In this document: piece after piece, positions 9,608-16,842 of the stretch
How positions within the stretch are numbered: the first letter of the stretch is position 1
Layout: each line of letters starts with the position of its first letter
Assembly: GCA_017469935.1 (NCBI GenBank)
Contig: JAFUFL010000011.1
Location: 1-36,436 of the forward strand
Direction of reading: 5' to 3'
From: Lachnospiraceae bacterium
GTDB taxonomy: Bacteria > Bacillota > Clostridia > Lachnospirales > Lachnospiraceae
Length of the DNA: 36,436 bases
Notes under the pieces: model-generated
Told to the model about the DNA's origin: nothing
The model's input: the letters and a program-made list of their open reading frames with translations, nothing else
The model's database searches: none
Made by a program: the position numbers and the translations under genes

Positions 9608-9676
9608 CAGTGTTGATTCAAGGGCGCCGCATTTTTACAAATACGACGCCCCTTCACAATATCCCTGTCTCTTATT

Positions 9677-9952
9677 TCAGTAATACATATCCTCTTCTAT
9701 GACTCTGATCTCCAGATAGTCAAAATCGATCTCCTCTATAAACGCGTCCTTCGTGAATCTGCACGCGGAATGCCTCTTAAAGTCGCGGATGGAGGATTCA
9801 AGCCAGATCGGCACAGCCAGGTCCAGTCTCCTGCACCCTTCTTCCAGCCCGCTCAGGACCTTGTGCGTCCGCGTATCGCGCTCGTCGTTCTCCACGACGG
9901 TGTCTTCAACCAATCGATTGTCTTTCCATATTTTGAGCCAAAGTCTGAACAT
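9677..9952 (-). CDS. conserved hypothetical protein, 91 residues
   Basis: No named domain recognised. The protein is soluble-looking, with a basic N-terminus (FRLWLKIWKDNRLV), a central CRRLDLAVPIWLESS and an acidic end (IEEIDFDYLEIRVIEED). I recall proteins of this size and pattern, with a motif like CxxLDLPxPxWL, being widespread in Lachnospiraceae without a known role. It begins 12 bp after the stop codon of the UDP-sugar pyrophosphorylase gene and precedes a terminator, so it is the last gene of a two-gene operon. Confidence 0.75.
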   Translation of the reverse strand: MFRLWLKIWKDNRLVEDTVVENDERDTRTHKVLSGLEEGCRRLDLAVPIWLESSIRDFKRHSACRFTKDAFIEEIDFDYLEIRVIEEDMYY

Positions 9953-9964
9953 ATGTCTCCTTGC

Positions 9965-11191
9965 TTACAGTTCTATTCCATTGAGTTTGCACAGTTCCCT
10001 TGCAGACTCCACGGAATCAACGCCCGTTTTGTTCTTGATCGGAGCGAATTCCTTCTCGCGAAGGACCTCATAGGGCAGGCAGGTATCCAGTTCGTGGACC
10101 AGATCCACCGCCAGCTGCTCGAATTTGTAGCCGTTGGGCTCCTCGGGCTTCACTTCGTTTCCGTCCTTGTCCATGTAAGGGATCTTCTTCTCGACGACAT
10201 GGACCGGAAGCGCGTCATTTACGATGCGCTCGAGATCTTTCTCGCGGAACAGATAGTTGAGAATGACGCCGAAATTGAAGGCGGGATCGCCCTTTTCGTC
10301 CTTGGCTTCCAGCAGCTCCGGAGTCATGTCGTAGTACTCGACGATCGAAGGCCTGCCGTCCTCAAGGCACAGCGCGCCGACCTTCTCGTCCGGCGTGACC
10401 TTGCGGACTACCTTCGCGCCCGTGGCGCATCCGCTCTCGAGGGTAGCACCCACAAAGCAGGGATCCGAGATCCTCTGCAGGACATTGTCCACCGCGAAAA
10501 TGTTGAGCCACTCTACACCGAGCTCCTTGGCTCTGTCGAGGACGCCCGAATTCATCATGGAAAGGAACCAGCCGCCGTTTCCGTTGGGAGACGTGGCGAT
10601 CCTGTATTTGCTCTCCATGTAGACCTTGCCGTTATAGTCCACGGCCGGCGCCATATCCTGTTTGAAGAAGCGGACCATGTCTTTGTCATAGCCAAAATAG
10701 TCCATCTCCTCCATGAAACCGACAGTCTTTTCGTGGTTCTTGTCGCTGGTCATGATAAAGAGCGGCACATACGTACCCGCCTCGCGGACAACGTCCATAA
10801 GGTTCTCGATCAGGCGCTGCATGATATAGACCGGCTTCGTGATGCCGATGTTGTACATGCACTTGGGATCGTCCGAACCCAGTCTCGTGCCCATGCCGCC
10901 TGCCAGCAGCACGGCGCCGATCTTCCGCTCTTTGAGGGCCTTAAGGCCGACCTGCGTAAAGTGCTCTCTCTTCTCCTCGATCTCCGGGATCTCCATGGCG
11001 CCGAGAGGAGTGATCTTTCCTCTGACCTGTCCGCCGTGAGGATTGGCCGCGTAGCGGATGACCGAGAAATCCGTCTCCTCGATCTGCTGCAGCAGCGCAT
11101 CTTTCTGCTCCTTTGTGAGCTCGTCAAAATAGTCAAGGACGTGAAGCTGTCCATACTCTTCCAGCTTCTTTCTGGCGTTTTCTAAATTCAT
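9965..11191 (-). CDS. UTP:sugar-1-phosphate uridylyltransferase (UDPGP type 1 family)
   Basis: Transfers UMP from UTP to a sugar 1-phosphate, giving UDP-glucose or UDP-N-acetylhexosamine; the sequence alone does not settle which. The nucleotide-binding signature is LLAGGMGTRLG with a conserved Lys in DPKCMYNIG downstream. Further motifs are FIMTSDKNH and the Asn/Asp site IFAVDNVLQRI. The 408-residue length fits bacterial members of this mainly eukaryotic-type family. The start is the ATG at 11191, 9 nt after AGGAG; an in-frame GTG at 11197 is only 3 nt from it. The nearby glgB could hint at a sugar-nucleotide pool role, but the genes are not adjacent. Confidence 0.88.
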   Translation of the reverse strand: MNLENARKKLEEYGQLHVLDYFDELTKEQKDALLQQIEETDFSVIRYAANPHGGQVRGKITPLGAMEIPEIEEKREHFTQVGLKALKERKIGAVLLAGGMGTRLGSDDPKCMYNIGITKPVYIMQRLIENLMDVVREAGTYVPLFIMTSDKNHEKTVGFMEEMDYFGYDKDMVRFFKQDMAPAVDYNGKVYMESKYRIATSPNGNGGWFLSMMNSGVLDRAKELGVEWLNIFAVDNVLQRISDPCFVGATLESGCATGAKVVRKVTPDEKVGALCLEDGRPSIVEYYDMTPELLEAKDEKGDPAFNFGVILNYLFREKDLERIVNDALPVHVVEKKIPYMDKDGNEVKPEEPNGYKFEQLAVDLVHELDTCLPYEVLREKEFAPIKNKTGVDSVESARELCKLNGIEL

Positions 11192-11235
11192 CTTCACATA
11201 CTCCTGTTATACCATGCAAAACAATACGACAAAAT

Positions 11236-11258
11236 GCGGGCGCACAGCGGCTCCCCGC
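11236..11258 (-). terminator. candidate terminator after the ylmH-like gene
   Basis: GCGGG (11236-11240) pairs with CCCGC (11254-11258), with an overlapping AGCGG/CCGCT alternative; on the minus strand ATTTTGT follows. It lies about 40 bp after the ylmH-like stop codon and 45 bp before the uridylyltransferase start. Confidence 0.5.
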
Positions 11259-11295
11259 TACTCTATTTTATATGAACAATCCTCTTCTGTCCATT

Positions 11296-12093
11296 TCAGA
11301 TGTATCTCGCATACCTGGCGATCAGCCTTCCCTTTCGCGTCCGGCCGTCCGCCCCCAGATATTTGAATTTTCCGTACCCGCGCACCGAGATCCGCTCTCC
11401 GACCGCCGGTATATAGGAAGCCGACGTGATCATGCGTCCGTCCGCGAACACCTTCTCCTGCTCGATCAGGCGCTGCGCCTGCGACCTTGACAGATGAAAG
11501 ACCTGCGCTGCGAGGCAATCCACTCTCTCGGAGGAGACACTGCCGCTCTCCTCCTTCGTCACTGTCACCGACGGGCAGTCGCGGGGCGCGATGATCTGCG
11601 CCGTGACGGTCGTGTGCCGCACTCTCGTGACCTCGCCGCAGATAAACGGCGCCGTCTCGGAGACCGCGAACACGAAGGCCTCGTCTCCTCTGCAGACGAT
11701 ATCTCCGATCTGTTCCCGGGTGATTCCGATATTCATAAGGCTCCCCAGATAGTCTCTGTGTGACGGAGGCTCTGCAAATCCCGAGCGGACCGCGGCGATC
11801 CGGATACAGGTCAGGGCACCTTCCCCACCCGCGATCTCTTCCGCCATCTCTTCCTCGCTCGTATAAGAGGGGACAAAAAAGAGCATCTGCCGGTCCGCCT
11901 CTTCATATCCTCCGCTGAACAGGCACCAGGCGCCCGCCCCTGCCCGGAGCGGGATTTTCTCCTCGCGGATCACCTGCCTCGCATAGGACTGCAGGTCCGG
12001 AGAAAGAAATCCTGTGTGATTCAGATAATCTCCCTGCTGCGTTCGGTTCCAGAGATCCCGGATCCTGCCGCGAAGTACATCCCTCTCTTCCAT
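11296..12093 (-). CDS. YlmH-like RNA-binding protein with C-terminal S4 domain
   Basis: A 265-residue protein. The N-terminal two thirds matches the YlmH pattern (HTGFLSPDLQSYA; DYLGSLMNIGITREQIGDIV; APRDCPSV), and an S4 RNA-binding domain lies at about 180-245 (ERVDCLAAQVFHLSRSQAQ...). YlmH has been linked to division gene clusters and to a role on ribosomes and tRNA. Here it is separated from sepF/divIVA. The ATG at 12093 has GAGGCG 6 nt upstream; a longer frame from 12144 would start inside an inverted repeat without a ribosome binding site. Confidence 0.88.
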   Translation of the reverse strand: MEERDVLRGRIRDLWNRTQQGDYLNHTGFLSPDLQSYARQVIREEKIPLRAGAGAWCLFSGGYEEADRQMLFFVPSYTSEEEMAEEIAGGEGALTCIRIAAVRSGFAEPPSHRDYLGSLMNIGITREQIGDIVCRGDEAFVFAVSETAPFICGEVTRVRHTTVTAQIIAPRDCPSVTVTKEESGSVSSERVDCLAAQVFHLSRSQAQRLIEQEKVFADGRMITSASYIPAVGERISVRGYGKFKYLGADGRTRKGRLIARYARYI

Positions 12094-12114
12094 AATCGCC
12101 TCATGTTTTGTCCT

Positions 12115-12164
12115 AAAAAACGACCACCTCGTCGGGATTTGCATCTTTTTTGATCCAAATCCCG
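12115..12164. promoter_or_regulatory. two overlapping hairpins in the ylmH-like leader / divergent region
   Basis: CGGGATTTG (12133-12141) is inverted at CAAATCCCG (12156-12164), a perfect 9-bp arm. On the minus strand this is followed by a small CGAC/GTCG hairpin (12121-12124/12131-12134) and six T (12115-12120), sharing two bases with the first arm. The layout resembles an attenuator whose two stems compete. Equally, the larger repeat could be a protein-binding site of the divergent promoter region. Confidence 0.4.
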
Positions 12165-12174
12165 AATTTTATAC

Positions 12175-12203
12175 TATAATGTTTGATGTGGCTAAGCCAC
12201 ATC
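12175..12203 (+). promoter_or_regulatory. -10 box and operator-like dyad of the XRE regulator
   Basis: A consensus -10 TATAAT (12175-12180) is followed at once by a perfect 19-bp dyad GATGTGGCT-A-AGCCACATC (12185-12203), which covers the expected transcription start. Such a site is a natural operator for the dimeric HTH protein encoded 52 bp downstream, implying autorepression. The -35 (TTGATC, 12150-12155, spacer 19) is poor. Confidence 0.55.
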
Positions 12204-12255
12204 ATATCTAATCCCGGCGCCGCATGACGCCCGACATATCGAAAGGATCTTTTCT

Positions 12256-12486
12256 ATGCGTCCCACATGTAAATCCAGACTCAAGAAACTCAGAAAACAG
12301 CATCGCCTGTCGCAGAAAGGACTCGCAGATGCCATCGATATCTCCCCCAGGACCTATTCCGATTATGAATCCGGCGCAGTCAGGGTGCCTCTGGATACCC
12401 TGATCGAAATCGCCAGGTTTTACGACGTAGACCTCAATTACATCGCCGGTGTCAGCAACATACGCAAGGAGTTTCCCTCCCTCTGA
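12256..12486 (+). CDS. small XRE-family helix-turn-helix regulator
   Basis: A 76-residue protein that is essentially one HTH_3 (Cro/CI-type) domain: LKKLRKQHRLSQKGLADAI is followed by the recognition helix region DISPRTYSDYESG and then PLDTLIEIARFYDVDLNYIAG. There is no effector domain. AAGGA precedes the ATG by about 9 nt. It is the only plus-strand gene in this part of the window, divergent from the ylmH-like gene and convergent with the SCIFF maturase. The dyad in its promoter suggests self-regulation; other targets are unknown. Confidence 0.9.
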   Translation: MRPTCKSRLKKLRKQHRLSQKGLADAIDISPRTYSDYESGAVRVPLDTLIEIARFYDVDLNYIAGVSNIRKEFPSL

Positions 12487-12494
12487 CCGGGGCA

Positions 12495-12534
12495 TTCAAG
12501 GCTCGCAGAGCGAGCCGCCGCACCGCGTGCGGGC
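12495..12534. repeat. dispersed structured repeat, 5' half (copy B)
   Basis: TTCAAGG followed by GGCTCGC-AGA-GCGAGCC and CGCCGCACCGCGTGCGGGC, then it stops abruptly at CATCAT, the same trinucleotides that end the full copy C. It looks like an internal deletion of the second hairpin. It lies between the convergent XRE and SCIFF maturase genes. Confidence 0.7.
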
Positions 12535-12535
12535 A

Positions 12536-13924
12536 TCATTCCCCGCCGTTCTCCAGAGCCGTGGCCGCCTTGAGCATCAGTGCGCATTCAATTCTCTTCT
12601 TGAAGAGCTGACACCCATACTCATACACGCCGCTGATCTTTTCGGTCGTGTGATAGGCGTTGGCGGCGCAGCCGCCCGAACAATACAGCTTGGCCCAGCA
12701 GTCCTTGCACTCCTCGTGGGAGTAGACGTTGCAGAATTTGAACTCATCCTGCCGTGCGTGATTTGTCACGCCCTGCCAGATATCTCCCAGTTTGTAATCC
12801 GGATCGCCGACGAACTGGTGGCAGGGATAGAGGTCTCCCCACGCCGTGACGGCCATGTATTCCGTGCCGGAGCCGCATCCCGAGATTCTCTTGTAGATGC
12901 AGGGGCCGTGCTCGAGGTCGATCATGTAGTGATAGAACGTGATCGGCTTTCCTTCGCGCTCCCTGCGCAGCATATCTTTTGCCAGGATCTCGTACTGCTC
13001 AAAGAGGATCGGGAGATCCTCCTTCGTCAGCGCGCTCGGGCTGTCCGGAGAGGTCACGACGGGTTCCATGGACAGCTCCGTAAAGCCCAGGTCGTCCGCC
13101 ATATGGAAGATATCCTTCGTGAAATCGGTGTTGAAGTGCGTGTAAGTGCCGCGCATGTAATAGCCCTTGTTTCCTCTGGCAGCGGCAAATTTCTGGAAGA
13201 GGGGCACGATGCGGTCGTAGCTTCCTCTTCCCTTTATATCGACCCGGAACCGGTCATTGACTTCCTTCCTGCCGTCCAGGCTCAGCACCACATTGTGGCA
13301 CTCTTTGTTGGCCCATTCGATCACCTCGTCGGTGACGCCCACGCCGTTTGTGGTCAGTGTGAAGCGGAAGTTCTTTTTCTTCTCCTTTTCGATGCTCCTG
13401 GCATAGGCCACGAGCTGTTTGCAGACCTCAAAATTCATGAGCGGCTCGCCGCCGAAGAAGTCCACTTCCAGATTTCGTCTGAAGCCCGAGTTCTCGACCA
13501 GAAAGTCCAGCGCGCGCTTTCCCGTCTCGAAGCTCATCAGTCCCGCCGAGCCCTGGAACTTGCCCTGGGAGGCAAAACAGTACTCGCAGTTGAGGTTACA
13601 GGTGTGAGCTACTAAAAGACAGAGCGCCTTGATCACCGTGTTTCTCTGCTTCATGTCATAGTTGTGGTCCTTGTAAATATCTTCCGTAAAGAGCTTTCCG
13701 TCCGCGCGCAGCTCCTCGATGTCCGAGAAGATATCCTCTATGTCCTCCGGCGTGATGCCGCGGTCCGAATACTGCTGCATTAAGAGAGCGGCAGCCTCCT
13801 CCCGCGTCTTTCCCTCGTCGATATACCGGATCGCGTCGTAGGCGGCGTCGTCCGTGATGTGGACACTTCCGCTGAACACGTCGAGTACGATATTATATCC
13901 GTTTAATTTATATTGATGGATCAT
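12536..13924 (-). CDS. radical SAM SCIFF peptide maturase (thioether-forming, SPASM domain)
   Basis: Installs thioether cross-links in the SCIFF peptide encoded just upstream. The N-terminal part (about 1-90) resembles a precursor-recognition (RRE/PqqD-like) domain. The radical SAM cluster motif is CNLNCEYC (Cys109, Cys113, Cys116), followed by FFGGEPLMNFE. The C-terminal SPASM/twitch region carries further Cys ligands (SGCGSGTEY, YPCHQF, CKDCWAKLYCSGGC). The 461-residue length and order match known SCIFF maturases such as CteB. The start is the ATG at 13924 with AAGGAA 8-9 nt upstream. The gap from the precursor gene holds a hairpin that may set the ratio of enzyme to peptide. Confidence 0.95.
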   Translation of the reverse strand: MIHQYKLNGYNIVLDVFSGSVHITDDAAYDAIRYIDEGKTREEAAALLMQQYSDRGITPEDIEDIFSDIEELRADGKLFTEDIYKDHNYDMKQRNTVIKALCLLVAHTCNLNCEYCFASQGKFQGSAGLMSFETGKRALDFLVENSGFRRNLEVDFFGGEPLMNFEVCKQLVAYARSIEKEKKKNFRFTLTTNGVGVTDEVIEWANKECHNVVLSLDGRKEVNDRFRVDIKGRGSYDRIVPLFQKFAAARGNKGYYMRGTYTHFNTDFTKDIFHMADDLGFTELSMEPVVTSPDSPSALTKEDLPILFEQYEILAKDMLRREREGKPITFYHYMIDLEHGPCIYKRISGCGSGTEYMAVTAWGDLYPCHQFVGDPDYKLGDIWQGVTNHARQDEFKFCNVYSHEECKDCWAKLYCSGGCAANAYHTTEKISGVYEYGCQLFKKRIECALMLKAATALENGGE

Positions 13925-13968
13925 CCGTTTCTTTCCTTTTTTCCCTTTCGGGAACAGCACACAACAAT

Positions 13969-13994
13969 AGCCGGAGTGCTCACGCACCCCGGCT
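13969..13994 (-). terminator. partial terminator between SCIFF precursor and maturase
   Basis: AGCCGG-A-GTGC/GCAC-C-CCGGCT, a 10-bp stem with one mismatch and a 4-base loop. On the minus strand ATTGTTGTGTG follows, a poor T tail. It may let only part of the transcripts continue into the maturase gene, keeping the peptide more abundant than the enzyme. Confidence 0.6.
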
Positions 13995-14045
13995 GATTGA
14001 GCGGTTTGTTACGCCAAAAGTCTCCTCGCTGTCAGGCGAACCCGA

Positions 14046-14198
14046 TTACTTGGACTCTTCGCTCTTCTCACAAGCCTGGTTTGCAATTCCGCAGCTGGTC
14101 TTGCAAGCGCTCTGGCAGGAAGTCTGGCACTCGCCGCATCCGCCGTTCTGAGCACTTCTGGCCATATCACGGGTATTCAGTGTCTGAATGTGCTTCAT
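14046..14198 (-). CDS. SCIFF ribosomal peptide precursor (six cysteines)
   Basis: A 50-residue precursor of the six-Cys-in-forty-five-residues family, found almost throughout Clostridia. The leader MKHIQTLNTRDMARSAQNG is typical; the core has cysteines at 21, 24, 28, 32, 36 and 43. The maturase encoded next joins Cys sulfurs to neighbouring residues. The ATG at 14198 is preceded by AAGGAA with 6 nt spacing; an upstream in-frame ATG at 14234 would add a 12-residue Lys-rich stretch absent from the family. The physiological role of mature SCIFF is not known. Confidence 0.95.
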   Translation of the reverse strand: MKHIQTLNTRDMARSAQNGGCGECQTSCQSACKTSCGIANQACEKSEESK

Positions 14199-14244
14199 AA
14201 TAATTTCCTTCTTTCTGTCATTAATTGTTATCAATGCTACAACT

Positions 14245-14274
14245 ATAATACTAACGCCCTGCTTTGTTTGTCAA
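14245..14274 (-). promoter_or_regulatory. promoter of the SCIFF operon
   Basis: Consensus -35 TTGACA (14269-14274), 18-bp spacer, -10 TATTAT (14245-14250) on the minus strand. The -35 begins 5 bp after the stop codon of the upstream decarboxylase, so the SCIFF genes can be transcribed on their own. Confidence 0.8.
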
Positions 14275-14278
14275 GGCA

Positions 14279-15751
14279 TCACTCCTCAAGGCAGGCGATC
14301 ATCCGGCTGTCTTGCGTGTGGGTGTGATGGACCGCGTTACCGTCCGCCTCCGCCCGCAGCACGGATTTGATGTGCTCCGCCTTGATGTATTCTCCCGGCG
14401 CCAGGATCGGGATTCCCGGCGGGTAGACGTAGAGATACTCCCCGCAGATTCTTCCCTCGCTCTCTGTCAGGGGCACTTCCTCGTGCGGTTCATTCACGGC
14501 CTGCAGTATACTGCAGGCTGTACGGACTGCAGGGAAGCTTATGGGCGCGCGCGCTTTATTCTCCGCCTCTCCCCTTCTCCACAGCACTATATCCATGCTC
14601 CGAAGCGCATCGTAGAGCTTATCGAAAGTCTCCACGCTGTCCCCGGGGCCCGTCATCAGAAGGACATTCATCCCGCTGCTCATCTCCGCTTCAATGCCGT
14701 ACTTGTTTCTCAGGATCTGCGCGGCCTTGCTCCCCCTCATGCCGCCTTCCTGGAAACTGACCAATATTTTGCTCCGGTCGCGGGCGGAGAACTTTCTCGT
14801 CCTTCTCCCGGCGCGCTCATTGCTCAGCACCTTGATGGTCCGGAATTCCTCCGCGTCCCGGTAAAATTCGTCCAGGTTGTGTTTCCACTGCCCGAACAAA
14901 ATATCGCCTTCTTCTCTCAGAAGATTCACGCAGCTGTCAATGGAGATCATGAGCGGGTAGGAGGGGGAACTTGTCTCGAAGATCCCGAGCTGGCGCTCGA
15001 CCTCTCTCTCGCTCACCAGGTCTCCCTGCAGATGCAGGATGGCCGTCTGCGTCAGAGACGGAAGCGTCTTGTGCAGGCTCTGGATGACCAGGTCTGCGCC
15101 GCATCTGACGGCGCCGTCGGGAAAGCCGCCCTCGGCAAACAGTCCCAGGTGCGCCCCGTGGGCTTCGTCCACGATCAGGGGGATTCCCATGGCGCTGCAG
15201 ATGTCCGATATGCTGCGGATATCGGAAATAATGCCCTCGTAAGTGGGAGAAGTCAGGATCACGGCTCTGCTGTCCGGATATTTCCTCACCTCTTTTCGGA
15301 TCTGGTCCGGCGTGATCCCCTTGCATATGTCGAACTCGGTGTCCTGCTCCGGTATGATCCAGTGAACCTTATAATTCCCCAGTTCGATCGCATGGAACAC
15401 GGACCTGTGGCAGTTGCGGGCGGCGATGATCTCACTGCCGAACGGAGCGGCTGCCCTGATCGCCGCCAGGATCCCGCATGTACTTCCGCCGACCAGATAC
15501 CAGGCCCTTCTGCTCCCCCACAGATCGGCGGCCCGGGACATGGCCTTTCTCAGGATTCCGCCTGCGTCGTGAAGGTCGTCGGCTCCATGGATCTCCGTGA
15601 TGTCCCATTCGTAGGGGAGAGCGTCGGACGGCATCAGGGCTCTCTTGTGCCCCGGCATATGCATGGGAATCGTCATGGCCGTCAGCTTCTCGACTTCTTC
15701 CTGCAGACTTGTCACACTTCTCGCCTTGTTGCTTGCAGAGTCGCTGCTCAT
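14279..15751 (-). CDS. PLP-dependent Orn/Lys/Arg decarboxylase-family protein
   Basis: Fold-type I PLP enzyme of the SpeA/Cad-like family, 490 residues, as in Gram-positive biosynthetic forms. Landmarks are MHMPGHKR (about 30-37), the GGSTCGILAA cofactor loop (88-97), VDEAHGAHLG (194-203) and the PLP lysine Lys228 in SLHKTLPSLTQ. The C-terminal part is the group-specific decarboxylase domain (VYPPGIPILAPGE). The exact substrate (arginine, lysine or ornithine) cannot be told from sequence alone. GGAGG lies 7-8 nt before the ATG. A partial dispersed repeat lies just upstream of the ribosome binding site. Confidence 0.9.
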   Translation of the reverse strand: MSSDSASNKARSVTSLQEEVEKLTAMTIPMHMPGHKRALMPSDALPYEWDITEIHGADDLHDAGGILRKAMSRAADLWGSRRAWYLVGGSTCGILAAIRAAAPFGSEIIAARNCHRSVFHAIELGNYKVHWIIPEQDTEFDICKGITPDQIRKEVRKYPDSRAVILTSPTYEGIISDIRSISDICSAMGIPLIVDEAHGAHLGLFAEGGFPDGAVRCGADLVIQSLHKTLPSLTQTAILHLQGDLVSEREVERQLGIFETSSPSYPLMISIDSCVNLLREEGDILFGQWKHNLDEFYRDAEEFRTIKVLSNERAGRRTRKFSARDRSKILVSFQEGGMRGSKAAQILRNKYGIEAEMSSGMNVLLMTGPGDSVETFDKLYDALRSMDIVLWRRGEAENKARAPISFPAVRTACSILQAVNEPHEEVPLTESEGRICGEYLYVYPPGIPILAPGEYIKAEHIKSVLRAEADGNAVHHTHTQDSRMIACLEE

Positions 15752-15768
15752 CAGGGTACCTCCAATGG

Positions 15769-15790
15769 TAAGGGCTCATGAAGCGAGCCG
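15769..15790. repeat. dispersed structured repeat, first-stem fragment (copy D)
   Basis: AAGGGCTCATGAAGCGAGCCG resembles the first stem of the repeat family (AAGGCTCGCAGAGCGAGCCG). GGCTC/GAGCC can still pair. It lies between mscL and the decarboxylase gene. Confidence 0.4.
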
Positions 15791-15810
15791 TTTCAGTAAG
15801 TTTCGGTAAA

Positions 15811-15840
15811 AAAAGCTGCCGCGTGAATGCGGCAGCTTTT
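15811..15840 (-). terminator. terminator of mscL
   Basis: Perfect 12-bp stem AAAAGCTGCCGC/GCGGCAGCTTTT with a 6-base loop, followed on the minus strand by a T run. It lies 39 bp after the mscL stop codon. Confidence 0.9.
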
Positions 15841-15878
15841 GCGGTTCATTTCTCAGAGCGTCCGGTGACTCTCCGTGA

Positions 15879-16289
15879 TCAGTCAAGCTGAGATGTGCAG
15901 TGAGGGCATCTTGTAGCTTCGATCGCGATCTCGCTCTTGCAGTAAGGGCACATCTTGGTTGTAGGAGCAGCGGGAGCTTCTTCCTTCTTGCCGATGGATG
16001 CAGCCTTGTTCATAGCCTTGATGATGCTGAAAAGAATGAAAGCCATGATCAGGAAGCTGATGATCGCATTGATGAAATTACCGATTCCCAGGGAAGCCTC
16101 GCCTACCAGCGGAATCTTCCATGCGCTGAAATCCATGCTCACGAAGCAGCCGAGCAGAGGGTTGATGATGTCTTCAACCAGCGAATTAACGATCGCCGTG
16201 AAGGCTCCGCCGATGATGATACCGACTGCCATGTCCATTACATTGCCGCGGGAGATAAAATCTTTAAACTCTTTCATGAAACTCTTCAT
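15879..16289 (-). CDS. mscL: large-conductance mechanosensitive channel MscL with C-terminal zinc ribbon
   Basis: Membrane channel that opens under osmotic downshock. The N-terminal amphipathic helix (MKEFKDFISRGNVMDMAVG) leads into the first pore helix (GIIIGGAFTAIVNSLVED), a periplasmic loop and the second helix (FINAIISFLIMAFILFSII), as in the family. The usual C-terminal helix is followed by a short Ala/Pro linker and a zinc-ribbon motif CPYC-X10-CPHC (about 113-130), which makes the protein 136 residues long. GAGGT lies 9 nt before the ATG. The gene is monocistronic, between a good promoter and a strong terminator. Confidence 0.95.
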   Translation of the reverse strand: MKSFMKEFKDFISRGNVMDMAVGIIIGGAFTAIVNSLVEDIINPLLGCFVSMDFSAWKIPLVGEASLGIGNFINAIISFLIMAFILFSIIKAMNKAASIGKKEEAPAAPTTKMCPYCKSEIAIEATRCPHCTSQLD

Positions 16290-16334
16290 AATTCGGATAC
16301 CTCTTTTCTTTAGAATACTGAAATTACTATCTGT

Positions 16335-16362
16335 ATTTTAGCAGATTCGTGCTACACATCAA
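16335..16362 (-). promoter_or_regulatory. promoter of mscL
   Basis: TTGATG (16357-16362), 16-bp spacer, TAAAAT (16335-16340) on the minus strand, about 45 bp before the mscL start codon, in AT-rich DNA. Confidence 0.65.
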
Positions 16363-16470
16363 TATCAAAATTTATATTTTTTTATTATTATTAAAAAATG
16401 CCTATTTTTCTTCCATATATTGTGCCAAAATACAGTCCGACCACCTTATCTATGGCAATGCGGTACGATT

Positions 16471-16824
16471 TCAGGACTGCTCCAGTTCCTTGAGGCCCTT
16501 TTCCGTGATTTCGTAGTCCCGCTCGACATTTTCCATTTCTTCGAGCGCCTCCTCATAGTTTCCCGCGCGGAGCATTTCCGTGATGATGTTCACGGGTTCA
16601 AACAGGCCGGTCAGGCCGAGATTGAGGCAGACGCCTTTGAGCGTATGCGCCGCCTGGAACGCTCTCGTGCAGTCCTTCTCTTTCATGGCGGTGCGAAGCT
16701 CCTCCATGCTGGTGTCGGTAAGGAACATCAGCGCGAATCTGCGAATCCTTGCGTCGGTCATAAATCTTCTCTTCACTTCTTCGTAATCACCATGAATGGC
16801 TTCATAGCATTCTTTTACGTTCAT
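16471..16824 (-). CDS. stand-alone HPt (histidine phosphotransfer) protein
   Basis: A 117-residue helical protein whose centre matches the HPt consensus, with phosphorylatable His60 in AAHTLKGVCLNLGL. It would pass phosphate between receiver domains in a phosphorelay or act as a sink. No histidine kinase or response regulator is encoded in the window, so its partners are elsewhere. It follows the LCP gene by 18 bp on the same strand and is the last gene of an apparent three-gene group. The ATG is preceded by GGAAGGAAAAGA. Confidence 0.9.
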   Translation of the reverse strand: MNVKECYEAIHGDYEEVKRRFMTDARIRRFALMFLTDTSMEELRTAMKEKDCTRAFQAAHTLKGVCLNLGLTGLFEPVNIITEMLRAGNYEEALEEMENVERDYEITEKGLKELEQS

Positions 16825-16842
16825 TCTTTTCCTTCCTGTGCA

